The position numbers and the translations under genes are program-made. From Pseudomonas migulae NBRC 103157 (lineage in GTDB: Bacteria > Pseudomonadota > Gammaproteobacteria > Pseudomonadales > Pseudomonadaceae), in assembly GCF_002091715.1 (NCBI RefSeq), contig NZ_BDAG01000002.1, positions 186,001 through 250,000 of the forward strand: a stretch of DNA of 64,000 bases, written 5' to 3'. Shown here piece by piece: positions 1 to 7,727 of the stretch. The notes beneath the pieces were generated by a model that was not told the origin of the DNA, searched no databases, and saw only the letters and a program-made list of their open reading frames with translations. Every line of letters starts with the position of its first letter. Position 1 is the first letter of the stretch.

Positions 1-856
1 CGCGCTGAACCTTGCGCATGTACTGCTCGAGCACCTGGTACAGAGTCCAGCCGTTCGGGTGCCAGAACACCATACCCGGCGACTCTTCCTGGGTGTGGAA
101 CAGGCCCAGGCGCTTGCCGATCTTGCGGTGATCGCGCTTTTCAGCTTCTTCGATGCGCTGGATGTAAGCTGCCAGCTGCTTCTTGTCAGCCCAGGCGGTG
201 CCATAAACGCGCTGCAATTGCTCGTTTTTCGCATCGCCACGCCAGTAGGCGCCGGACAACTTGGTCAGCTTGAAGGATTTCAGGAAACGCGTGTTCGGCA
301 CGTGCGGGCCACGGCACATGTCGACGTATTCTTCGTGATAGTACAGGCCCATGGCCTGCTCGTTCGGCATGTCCTCGACCAGGCGCAGCTTGTAGTCTTC
401 GCCACGGGCCTTGAACACTTCGATCACTTCGGCGCGCGGAGTGACTTTCTTGATCACGTCGTAATCTTTTTCGATCAGCTGCTGCATGCGCTGTTCGATG
501 GCGGCCAGGTCGTCCGGAGTGAAAGGACGTTCGAAGGCGATGTCGTAATAGAAGCCTTCGTCGATGACCGGACCGATGACCATTTTGGCGGTCGGATACA
601 GCTGCTTGACCGCATGGCCAACCAGGTGGGCGCAAGAGTGGCGAATGATCTCCAGCCCCTCTTCATCCTTAGGCGTAATGATTTGCAGCGTAGCGTCGGC
701 GCTGATGATGTCGCTGGCGTCGACCAGCTTGCCATCGACCTTGCCGGCCACGGTGGCCTTGGCCAGACCTGCACCGATGGATGCGGCGACCTCGGCTACG
801 GAAACCGGGTGATCGAATGAACGTTGACTGCCGTCGGGAAGAGTAATAGTTGGCAT
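1..856 (-). CDS. thrS: Threonyl-tRNA synthetase, N-terminal part (cut by window edge)
   Basis: Charges tRNA-Thr with threonine in the cytoplasm. About 285 N-terminal residues are visible; the rest lies left of the window. Reading leftward from ATG 856-854, the protein begins [14 protein letters not shown], the TGS (ubiquitin-like) domain of about 60 residues. The editing domain follows, with its HSCAHLVGH (HxxxH-type) motif near residue 73, and then the start of the catalytic domain. The start is fixed by a strong Shine-Dalgarno sequence (GGAGAGGAGG) 5-14 nt upstream. The leader contains two tRNA-like hairpins, annotated separately, which suggest translational autoregulation as known for E. 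coli thrS. Family assignment is certain. Confidence 0.97.
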   Translation of the reverse strand, partial: MPTITLPDGSQRSFDHPVSVAEVAASIGAGLAKATVAGKVDGKLVDASDIISADATLQIITPKDEEGLEIIRHSCAHLVGHAVKQLYPTAKMVIGPVIDEGFYYDIAFERPFTPDDLAAIEQRMQQLIEKDYDVIKKVTPRAEVIEVFKARGEDYKLRLVEDMPNEQAMGLYYHEEYVDMCRGPHVPNTRFLKSFKLTKLSGAYWRGDAKNEQLQRVYGTAWADKKQLAAYIQRIEEAEKRDHRKIGKRLGLFHTQEESPGMVFWHPNGWTLYQVLEQYMRKVQR

Positions 857-869
857 GGCGCCTCCTCTC

Positions 870-969
870 CTAGTGGTGACCCCTACCAAAGGTCACGTGG
901 GTTGGGATGAGCCAGTACAAGATCCGATCCAGGCCATTCAATGACGAACGCCTGCCTTACAGCGGCAGG
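870..969 (-). promoter_or_regulatory. thrS leader with two tRNA-Thr anticodon-arm-like hairpins (candidate autoregulatory operator)
   Basis: In the minus-strand leader, 896-876 folds as a 7-bp stem (GUGACCU / GGGUCAC, last pair U-G) with the 7-nt loop UUGGUAG. This puts GGU at anticodon positions 34-36, as in tRNA-Thr(GGU), whose loop in E. coli is UUGGUAA. Farther upstream, 969-951 folds as a 6-bp stem CCUGCC/GGCAGG with the 7-nt loop GCUGUAA, which puts UGU (a second Thr anticodon) at 34-36. The proximal hairpin ends about 6 nt before the Shine-Dalgarno sequence. In E. coli, ThrRS represses its own mRNA by binding two such arms (known). That the same happens here is inference. Confidence 0.72.
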
Positions 970-1229
970 AGCCTTGCGGCCAACCGGAAAACCGAACCAG
1001 AGTGACTGGGATTCAAATCAGGGTTATTCGAACATCTGCCGCCGCCGGGACTGAAGGTCATCCGAAGCTTGCAAATACCCGAGCGGGGCATGCTAGCACA
1101 GATGAACGGTCGTCGCGGCTCCGGGTTTTCTACGAGGGCAAATCAGGTGTTTTTATGCCAGAGTGCTGAACTTGAAGCCTGCTTTCCCCCTCAGATAACA
1201 AGACATTGACCCAAAAGGAGCATCCCAGC

Positions 1230-1532
1230 ATGCGTCTGAATCGTTTGTTCGCAGTAGTCGCCCCCATCGTCCTGTTGCTGCCGCTGGCCGCCCACGCCGA
1301 TTGGCCGAAGGGCGAGCGCGAGAAATACATGGCTCAGTGCACCCAGGCAGCGACTCCCCAGATTGGCGCAGCGGCGGCCAAAGCCCACTGCGCTTGCGGC
1401 GCCGATGCGATCAAATCGTACCCAGCCAGCGATCTTCAATCGTTGATGGACAACAAAGCCAGCCCGGAACTGCAACAGAAAGCGCTGGGCCAGATCGCTA
1501 AATGCAAGGCCAGTAATCCGGTCAAAAAATAA
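1230..1532 (+). CDS. Small secreted cysteine-containing protein, unknown function
   Basis: A 100-residue protein starting at ATG 1230 behind AAAAGGAG; an upstream in-frame TTG at 1206 lacks a good ribosome site. Residues 1-23 form a Sec signal peptide (hydrophobic AVVAPIVLLLPLAAHA, cleavage after AHA). The mature part holds four cysteines, one alone (MAQC), a CxC pair (HCAC) and one near the end (AKC), so disulfides or metal binding in the periplasm are possible. No family was recognised. It stands alone between thrS (opposite strand) and the cold-shock gene. Confidence 0.75.
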   Translation: MRLNRLFAVVAPIVLLLPLAAHADWPKGEREKYMAQCTQAATPQIGAAAAKAHCACGADAIKSYPASDLQSLMDNKASPELQQKALGQIAKCKASNPVKK

Positions 1533-1635
1533 GCCCGAACGAACCCCGCATTCGGTTTTCCGACGGTGAAAAGGTCTTAAAAACCGCTTTTTCCGACAAT
1601 TTATGCAGGTTTTACAGCTTTTTTTATCGTCTTTA

Positions 1636-1649
1636 CTTTCGGCCGAAAG
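1636..1649. promoter_or_regulatory. 14-bp perfect palindrome in the gap before the cold-shock gene
   Basis: CTTTCGGCCGAAAG is a perfect inverted repeat in the 291-bp gap at 1533-1823. It could be a protein-binding site or the stem of a small hairpin; no known operator was matched. The rest of the gap is AT-richer than its surroundings and carries a TATGAT box near 1749, a plausible -10 for the cold-shock gene. Confidence 0.3.
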
Positions 1650-1823
1650 CCTTTTAAAACGGGGCTTTCAGCCACATCAAGCAACAAAGAATGCGTGACT
1701 GCAGGGCAAACAACACGTCCGGGGGGCTCCCAAAGCGAACATTTCGACTATGATACCCCGGTGTGCCCAGTTGGCCTGAGCAGCACAGTACTACTGAAAA
1801 TATATGTTTCTTGGAGATACACC

Positions 1824-2036
1824 ATGTCTAATCGCCAAACCGGCACCGTTAAATGGTTCAACGATGAAAAAGGCTTCGGCTTCATCACTCCTCAAGGTGG
1901 CGGTGACGACCTGTTCGTACACTTCAAAGCTATCGAAAGCGACGGTTTCAAAAGCCTGAAAGAAGGCCAGACCGTTTCCTTCGTGGCTGAGAAAGGCCAA
2001 AAGGGTATGCAAGCTGCTCAAGTTCGCCCAGAGTAA
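1824..2036 (+). CDS. Cold-shock protein (CspA/CapB type)
   Basis: A 70-residue single cold-shock domain that binds single-stranded RNA and DNA and melts mRNA structure. Both RNA-binding motifs are intact: KGFGFITP (RNP1) and DLFVHF (RNP2). The start at ATG 1824 follows TTGGAGATACACC. Length and sequence match the pseudomonad CapB/CspA family. Several paralogues are usual in one genome, so no individual gene name is given. A strong terminator follows directly. Confidence 0.96.
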   Translation: MSNRQTGTVKWFNDEKGFGFITPQGGGDDLFVHFKAIESDGFKSLKEGQTVSFVAEKGQKGMQAAQVRPE

Positions 2037-2050
2037 TTTCCAGGCGCACT

Positions 2051-2083
2051 AAAAAAACCCCGTCCATGTGACGGGGTTTTTTA
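2051..2083. terminator. Bidirectional rho-independent terminator
   Basis: CCCCGTC and GACGGGG form a stem around the loop CATGT, with an A-run before and a T-run after. It lies between the cold-shock gene (+) and the I78 lipoprotein gene (-), so it can serve both. Confidence 0.92.
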
Positions 2084-2108
2084 TGGGTGAAGAAAAAGCC
2101 TGACGGTG

Positions 2109-2429
2109 TCAGCCGCAGTTGATGCGCGTGATCACCAGGTTGTTATCGGTGTTCAGGTTCAGGCGATCGGAGCGGTACTCCAGGGTCACCATATCGTTGG
2201 GCTTGAGGATACGGGCATTTTGCGCGCCAGCGCGAATGCGTGCCTGTTCCAGCAGTTCAGGCGAAGCCTTTTTGCCAATGGTGAATTCGGCAGCCTTTGC
2301 TTCGCAACGGCTGTGACCGGTATCAGTCGTCGTGACGGGGTCTGTTGCCGATTCGGTGGACGTACTGCTGCAACCCGCCAGCAGACTAGCGGCCAACAAA
2401 GTACCCAATGACGCGAGCTTCCAAGGCAT
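2109..2429 (-). CDS. Lipoprotein of the peptidase inhibitor I78 family
   Basis: A 106-residue protein. The start at ATG 2429 is chosen because it follows an excellent GGAGG; an upstream ATG at 2447 lies before that site. An N-terminal hydrophobic stretch ends in the lipobox LLAGC, so it is probably anchored in the outer membrane or periplasm. The C-terminal half carries the I78 pattern: an early Cys (SRCEAKAAEF), IGKKAS, arginine and proline residues before VTLEYRSDRLN, and a terminal INCG. Relatives of the family (Aspergillus inhibitor AIA) block serine proteases. The substrate here is unknown. Confidence 0.85.
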   Translation of the reverse strand: MPWKLASLGTLLAASLLAGCSSTSTESATDPVTTTDTGHSRCEAKAAEFTIGKKASPELLEQARIRAGAQNARILKPNDMVTLEYRSDRLNLNTDNNLVITRINCG

Positions 2430-2594
2430 GAAGCCTCCTTTTTTCAATAGTTGAGCTGAGATCGTGCGACCGCCAATCTGGTATTTGGTTTCACAGGCAG
2501 CGCTCTCACACTACCCTCGATCCGGACAATCGGCGAGTTTGCCTGAGCATTCCCGGCCGTTCATCCCTCAATCGTGACTGAATATGAACAGCAC

Positions 2595-2942
2595 TCAATA
2601 AATGTCGATGTAGTCGAACGGTGGTGTAGGCCAATTCTCCTTCAGCGCATTAAAGATCTGCATGACCCAAACCTCGTCACTCGCCGCGACCAAGCCCACA
2701 TACCCGGACCCCTTGGCCCACGTTTCCAGACGAAACAGCAAACCGTCGATGTCGGTACCACCCACGACGCCTGATGAAATGTAAGCGATGCCGCCCTTGG
2801 TGACCCGCAACTGAGTGTGCTCATCATCGCTGGCACTGGCCAGCAATTGACGCACCGCTTCAAGGGTCAAGCCGTCAGGAGTGTTCAAATCGATCTGCAC
2901 AGCGCTGTCCTTGAAAAATTCATCAAAGACCCAGTGTCGCAT
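2595..2942 (-). CDS. Hypothetical protein, 115 aa
   Basis: The start at ATG 2942 follows GAGGAGGGCT. The protein begins MRHWVFDEFFKD and ends in an acidic, aromatic tail (PPFDYIDIY). There is no signal peptide, membrane segment or motif I recognise. Predicted alternation of strands and helices (RVTKGGIAYISSG, DGLLFRLETWA) suggests a small soluble cytoplasmic domain. It is divergent from the next small gene, with about 90 bp between them that may hold both promoters. Confidence 0.7.
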   Translation of the reverse strand: MRHWVFDEFFKDSAVQIDLNTPDGLTLEAVRQLLASASDDEHTQLRVTKGGIAYISSGVVGGTDIDGLLFRLETWAKGSGYVGLVAASDEVWVMQIFNALKENWPTPPFDYIDIY

Positions 2943-3032
2943 AGCCCTCCTCTCATGCCTAAGTCGGAGTGCCAAACGTCCGGCAAAATGGTTAACTCAC
3001 AGCCAGACTTTCCCGAATTCACGAGCCCCATC

Positions 3033-3245
3033 ATGACCACCGTAAGCATCGACGCCGACATCAAAGCCAAATGGCCGCAAGGTCATAGCTCTTACAGCCC
3101 GGGCAGCCCGGAAGAGTTGGCGATCATTGGTATCGATCTATTGGTCAAGGAGCTGGGGACTGAAGCGGCGCAATCCTTCATCGCGCAGGTGTTCGAGAAG
3201 TACCCGGCCGATTACAAGGGCGCCGAATACAACGAAAGGGAGTGA
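3033..3245 (+). CDS. Hypothetical protein, 70 aa
   Basis: A small acidic protein starting MTTVSIDADIKAKWPQG. In-frame ATGs at 2955 and 2988 could extend it by 26 or 15 residues; none of the three has a strong ribosome site, so the start is uncertain. It has no membrane segment or signal and looks largely helical (ELAIIGIDLLVKELGTEAAQ). No family recognised. It ends 32 bp before the converging nucleoside hydrolase gene. Confidence 0.6.
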   Translation: MTTVSIDADIKAKWPQGHSSYSPGSPEELAIIGIDLLVKELGTEAAQSFIAQVFEKYPADYKGAEYNERE

Positions 3246-3277
3246 AACCCGCAGGCTGGCACCTGCGGGCGTGAAAC

Positions 3278-4306
3278 TTACTTCAGACGCGCCAGGCGCT
3301 GGGTCAGCAGGTCGAAGAACCCCTGAGCGTCGCCGCTTTCAACCCAGAAAGCGTTCTTCGGCGCTTTCAGGCCGTCATACCAGTCGACGATGGTTTGACC
3401 GAACGTCGGGCCCTCGCGGCTATCAACCACCACATTGACCGAACGGCCGGTGAACAGCTCCGGCTTGAGCAGGTAGGCAATGACCGTAGCGTCATGCACC
3501 GGACCTCCCGGAAGACCGTAGTGCTCCATGTCACCTTTGACGTATTCGTTGAGAATGTCGCCCACCAGCTTGCTGGCGTTGTTGTCCAGCGCGGCGATCT
3601 GCTTCAGACGCGCCTCGCTGGTAAGGATTTTATGGGTCACGTCCAATGGTAGATAGGTCAGTTTGACGCCACTGTTCAACACCACTTTCGCCGCTTGCGG
3701 GTCAGCGAACAGGTTGAACTCCGCCACCGGAGTGATGTTGCCGCCATTGAAGTGCGCACCACCCATGATCACCACTTCCTTGATGCCCTGAACGATTTCA
3801 GGTTCCTGGATCAGCGCCAGGGCCAGGTTGGTCTGTGGACCGAGCATGGCGATGGTGATGCTGTGAGGCTTGGCGGTTTTCAAGGTATCTATCAGGTAAT
3901 TGACCGCATTGCCGCTGGCCAGGCCTTTCTTCGGTTCATGTACGGCAACGCCCGACAGGCCCTCCTTGCCATGAATGTTCTCGGCATAGATCGGCGTGCG
4001 CATCAGTGGCTTCGGCGCACCGGCATACACCGGCACCTCTTCGCGCCCTGCCCACTCGCGGGCCAGCCGCGCATTACGCGAAGTCTTGTCCAGACGCACG
4101 TTACCGGCGACGGTGGTCAGCGCGCGGATGTTCAATTCTTCCGGCGATGCCAGGGCAAACAGCAAGGCCACCACGTCATCGGCCCCCGGATCAGTGTCGA
4201 TGATCAAGTCGATCTTTTCCGCCGCTTGGGCGCTTGTTGCGGTAATCAGAGACAAAAGCAGCAGACTCCGAAGCAGGTGGTGCAGTTTCTGGGCATAGCG
4301 GTGCAT
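3278..4306 (-). CDS. Exported inosine-uridine-type nucleoside hydrolase
   Basis: Hydrolyses the N-glycosidic bond of nucleosides to give ribose and free base. The 342-residue product starts at ATG 4306 behind AAGGAG and has a Sec signal peptide (hydrophobic core, cleavage after TSAQA), which is unusual because most family members are cytoplasmic. The calcium and substrate motif IDTDPGADD sits just after the signal, followed by EEVPVYAG and PLDVTHK. The gene lies 43 bp behind rbsD at the end of the ribose operon. Inference: it releases ribose from nucleosides in the periplasm, where RbsB can capture it. Possible alternative substrates include nucleotide-derived or plant nucleosides. Confidence 0.9.
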   Translation of the reverse strand: MHRYAQKLHHLLRSLLLLSLITATSAQAAEKIDLIIDTDPGADDVVALLFALASPEELNIRALTTVAGNVRLDKTSRNARLAREWAGREEVPVYAGAPKPLMRTPIYAENIHGKEGLSGVAVHEPKKGLASGNAVNYLIDTLKTAKPHSITIAMLGPQTNLALALIQEPEIVQGIKEVVIMGGAHFNGGNITPVAEFNLFADPQAAKVVLNSGVKLTYLPLDVTHKILTSEARLKQIAALDNNASKLVGDILNEYVKGDMEHYGLPGGPVHDATVIAYLLKPELFTGRSVNVVVDSREGPTFGQTIVDWYDGLKAPKNAFWVESGDAQGFFDLLTQRLARLK

Positions 4307-4349
4307 AGCGCACTCCTTGTGCGTGGGAAAGCAGAATGACAATGGCGAA

Positions 4350-4754
4350 TCAAAACGTAACCCCGGCCACCAGCACGATGTTGCAGTACGGCTGACATTC
4401 GCCGGTACGAACAATCGCCCGTGCCTGTCGGCTCAAGACCTTGAATTGATCATGACCGAGCAACTCACGCTGCCCCAGCGAACCTTCGGCATTCAGTTCG
4501 TCGAGCGTCGCCAGCGACGACGGTTGCTTGTCCAGGATCTCCCGCGCCAACACATGGCTTTCGACCTGCATTTCGCTGAGCACGACTTTCAATGTGCTGA
4601 TGAAATCCGGAATGCCGTGGGTCAGGGCCAGATCGATCAGTTCGACGCCCGGAGGCACCGGCAAACCGGCATCGCCAATCACGACCATGTCGCCGTGGCC
4701 CAGGGAAGCGATCAGTCGCGACAACGCGACGTTGAGCAGTGGTGTTTTCTTCAT
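4350..4754 (-). CDS. rbsD: D-ribose pyranase
   Basis: Interconverts the pyranose and furanose forms of ribose so that ribokinase receives its substrate. The 134 residues match the family length. His20 in the SLGHGD segment is the expected catalytic histidine, and the C-terminal [12 protein letters not shown] strand is typical. Its ATG overlaps the stop of rbsK (ATGA), so translation is probably coupled. Confidence 0.96.
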   Translation of the reverse strand: MKKTPLLNVALSRLIASLGHGDMVVIGDAGLPVPPGVELIDLALTHGIPDFISTLKVVLSEMQVESHVLAREILDKQPSSLATLDELNAEGSLGQRELLGHDQFKVLSRQARAIVRTGECQPYCNIVLVAGVTF

Positions 4755-5668
4755 GGTGCTTTAAAGGCCTGTACATCGGACAAATCGGGAATCGAGGGTT
4801 GCGCGCCAGCACGGGTCACTGACAGCGCGGCGGCCACCTGGCCGAAACGGATCGCGTCGCCCTCGTTTTTGCCGGTCGCCAATGCAGCGGCGAAACCACC
4901 GACAAAGGTGTCGCCAGCCGCCGTGGTATCGACCGCTTTTACCTTCGGCGCCGGAAAGTGTTCGAAACTTTTGCCATTGGCAAACAGCGAGCCCTGGGCA
5001 CCCAGGGTGATGATGACCTTGCCCGCCCCCATCGCAATCAGCCGGGTCGCTGCGGTTTCGGCGGTTGCCAGGGAGTCCACCGGCAAACCGCTCAATGCCG
5101 AGGCTTCGCTTTCGTTCGGGATCAGGTAATCGATGGCGGCATACCAGTCTGCCGGCAATGGACGACTGGCTGGCGCCGGGTTGAGAATCACGGTTTTGCC
5201 CAGTTCACGACCGCGCTTGAGCGCATGTCCAACCGTGGCATCTGGCACTTCCAACTGACAGATGATCACATCTGCCGCCTGCAATACCGCGTCGAAACGA
5301 TCGATCACTTCTGGCGTCAGTGCGCCATTGGCACCGGCGACGATGATGATCGAGTTCTGGCTGTTGTCATCCACCACGATCAATGCCACGCCGCTGGCAC
5401 CGTCGACAGTGCTGACCGCCTGGCAATCGATGCGGTCGGCCAACAACGCCCCGCGCAGCTCTTCGCCATAGGCGTCGCTGCCTACGCAACCGACCATCGA
5501 CACCTGCGCACCCAGCCGCGCCGCAGCAACCGCCTGATTGGCGCCCTTGCCACCGGAGACCGTGGCAAACGACTCGCCGATCAGCGTTTCACCGCCACGG
5601 GGCAACCGCGATGCGCGGGTCACCAGGTCCATGTTCAGGCTGCCTATCACCACTACTTTTGCTGACAT
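4751..5668 (-). CDS. rbsK: Ribokinase
   Basis: Phosphorylates D-ribose with ATP to ribose 5-phosphate. At 305 residues it is a complete PfkB-family kinase. The N-terminal ribose-binding segment [20 protein letters not shown] and the [15 protein letters not shown] glycine motif are intact. The catalytic signature [13 protein letters not shown] carries the aspartate base. It lies 58 bp behind rbsR and overlaps rbsD by four bases. Confidence 0.97.
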   Translation of the reverse strand: MSAKVVVIGSLNMDLVTRASRLPRGGETLIGESFATVSGGKGANQAVAAARLGAQVSMVGCVGSDAYGEELRGALLADRIDCQAVSTVDGASGVALIVVDDNSQNSIIIVAGANGALTPEVIDRFDAVLQAADVIICQLEVPDATVGHALKRGRELGKTVILNPAPASRPLPADWYAAIDYLIPNESEASALSGLPVDSLATAETAATRLIAMGAGKVIITLGAQGSLFANGKSFEHFPAPKVKAVDTTAAGDTFVGGFAAALATGKNEGDAIRFGQVAAALSVTRAGAQPSIPDLSDVQAFKAP

Positions 5669-5726
5669 ACATTGCTACTCATCAATTCTGTTTCAGTGGT
5701 GCTTTTGATTTAACGGGTTTCCATCT

Positions 5727-6746
5727 TCAACGGAAGTGGTCAAACACACCGGCCAACGGCGCAGTCGATTCCCGCAGGACAATACTGGGCGTCACGATCC
5801 GTTGATCGGTGGCCCTGTCCGGTGTGGCGATCCTGCGTAAAAGCACGCCGGCCGCCATCTCGCCGAGTTGCAGGATCGACTGGCCCACGGTGGTCAGCGC
5901 CGGATAGACATAACGGCTCATCTGGATATCGTCGAAGCCGATCACCGACAGCTCGCTCGGCACTCGAATATTGCGCTCGGCGGCGGCTCGCAGCACGCCG
6001 ATGCCGATCATGTCGTTGCCGGCAAAAATCGCGCTCGGCGGGTTTTTCTCCAACAGGATCGCGGCGGCGCTGTAACCACCGGTGCTGGTGAAATCGCTTT
6101 CCAGCATGCGCTCGCGAGGCACTTCGACACCCGCCTCTTTCAGCGCACGGCAATAACCGGCCATACGCATCTGCGCCACGCTGGTACTTGCCGGCCCGCC
6201 AATGGTGGCGATGTCGCGATGCCCCAGCTCCAGAAGGTGCCGGGTCGCCAGATAAGCGCCGTACTCATGATCGATGCGCACCAGATCGGCATTCACGCCT
6301 TCCAGCCCGCGGTCGACGATGACCATCGGCGTGCGCACGCCCGCCAGGCCTTCAGCCAGTCCCGCATCACCACCGGCCGAGGCCACGATCAGCCCGTCGA
6401 TGCGTTTTTCCAGCAACACGCGCAGGTAGCTGCGCTGTTTTTCCGGGTTGTCGTCGGAGTTGCAGAGGATCACGCAATAGCCATTACGCTCGCAGTAATC
6501 CTCGATGCCGCGAGCCAGTTCGGCGAAGTACGGGTTCAGACTGTTGGGCACCAGCAGACCGATGGTCGCCGTGGTCTTGGCCTTCAATGAGCGGGCCACG
6601 GCGCTGGGCACGTAGTCGAGACTTTTGATCGCGGCCTCGACCTTGATCCGCACTTCCTCACTGACCGGCCGGGTCTTGTTCACCACGTGGGACACCGTGG
6701 TGTAGGAAATCCCCGCGAGGGCTGCCACATCCTTGATTGTTGCCAT
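5727..6746 (-). CDS. rbsR: LacI-family ribose operon repressor
   Basis: A 339-residue repressor with an N-terminal LacI helix-turn-helix (MATIKDVAALAGISYTTVSH) followed by the hinge and a periplasmic-binding-protein-like effector domain. It is encoded within the operon it should control, between rbsC and rbsK, 3 bp after rbsC. A perfect palindrome CGCAAACGTTTGCG immediately downstream of the rbs -10 box fits a LacI-family operator. Ribose or ribose 5-phosphate as inducer is assumed from the family. Confidence 0.95.
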   Translation of the reverse strand: MATIKDVAALAGISYTTVSHVVNKTRPVSEEVRIKVEAAIKSLDYVPSAVARSLKAKTTATIGLLVPNSLNPYFAELARGIEDYCERNGYCVILCNSDDNPEKQRSYLRVLLEKRIDGLIVASAGGDAGLAEGLAGVRTPMVIVDRGLEGVNADLVRIDHEYGAYLATRHLLELGHRDIATIGGPASTSVAQMRMAGYCRALKEAGVEVPRERMLESDFTSTGGYSAAAILLEKNPPSAIFAGNDMIGIGVLRAAAERNIRVPSELSVIGFDDIQMSRYVYPALTTVGQSILQLGEMAAGVLLRRIATPDRATDQRIVTPSIVLRESTAPLAGVFDHFR

Positions 6747-6749
6747 GAC

Positions 6750-7727
6750 TCAGGTCCGCCGGCTTGCGCGCTGACTGCGATAGGTATCAAGCACCACCGC
6801 CACCACGATGACTGCGCCGGTGATGATGCGTTTGGTCGGCTCGGTTGCGCCGATCTGCGCCAGACCGGCCGCCAGCACGGAAATGATCAGGACCCCGAAA
6901 AAGGTGCTGATGACCGAACCGCGACCGCCCATCAGGCTGGTTCCGCCGATCACCACGGCGGCGATCACTTGCAGTTCCAGGCCCGACCCGGCGTTCGGGT
7001 CCGCCGCCTCCAGACGAGAAATCTGGAACAGCGCGGCGATACCGGCCAGCAGTCCCATCAGACTGAACACCAGAATCTTGTAGGGCTTTGGATTGATCCC
7101 TGCCAGACGTACCGCCTCTTCGTTGGTGCCGATGCCGATCAGGTAACGACCGAACACCGTGCGGGTCAACACCGCCTGAGCAATGAAGATGATCAGCAAG
7201 GCAATGATGAACGATGGCGAGATGCCGAAGGCGATCGGGTTGGACAGCCAGGCAAAGGCATCACCGATGTAGGCCGTGCGCGAACCGGTCATCTGATACG
7301 CCACGCCGCGCGCCATTTCCAGCACACCGAGGGACACGATGAACGACGGGATCCGCCAGGCCACGGTGATCGAACCGGTGACGGTCCCGGCCAGCGCTGC
7401 TGCCGCCATGCCGAGCAGTGCCGCCGGCAATACGCTCCAGCCCCAGCCGAGAATCGCCACGCTGACCGTCGATGCTGCGAGTGCCAGCACCGAGCCAACC
7501 GACAGGTCGATGCCGCCGATGATCAGCACGAACGTCATACCGACCGCGAGCACCATCAAATCCGGAATCTGGTTGGCCAGGGTGCTGAAGGTGTCGTAAG
7601 ACAAGAAATGGCTGCTCAGGACCGAGAACAGCACGACCATCGCCAGCAAGGCACCGGCCAGACCCAGATAGGTGCCGAGGCCGTAAAAATTGCCACTACG
7701 TTTACCGGCAGACGTTGCAGTTTTCAT
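6750..7727 (-). CDS. rbsC: Ribose ABC transporter permease
   Basis: A 325-residue inner-membrane permease of the AraH/RbsC family (BPD_transp_2) with about eight to ten hydrophobic segments. The conserved loop near the C-terminus (QVIAAVVIGGTSLMGGRGS) is the expected contact with the ATPase. The gene overlaps the end of rbsA by four bases (ATGA), so the two subunits are translationally coupled. Confidence 0.96.
   Translation of the reverse strand: MKTATSAGKRSGNFYGLGTYLGLAGALLAMVVLFSVLSSHFLSYDTFSTLANQIPDLMVLAVGMTFVLIIGGIDLSVGSVLALAASTVSVAILGWGWSVLPAALLGMAAAALAGTVTGSITVAWRIPSFIVSLGVLEMARGVAYQMTGSRTAYIGDAFAWLSNPIAFGISPSFIIALLIIFIAQAVLTRTVFGRYLIGIGTNEEAVRLAGINPKPYKILVFSLMGLLAGIAALFQISRLEAADPNAGSGLELQVIAAVVIGGTSLMGGRGSVISTFFGVLIISVLAAGLAQIGATEPTKRIITGAVIVVAVVLDTYRSQRASRRT

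Noticed and set aside
1206..1230. TTG start at 1206 for the small secreted protein
   Set aside because: It would put the ribosome site AAAAGGAG inside the gene and a charged stretch before the signal peptide.
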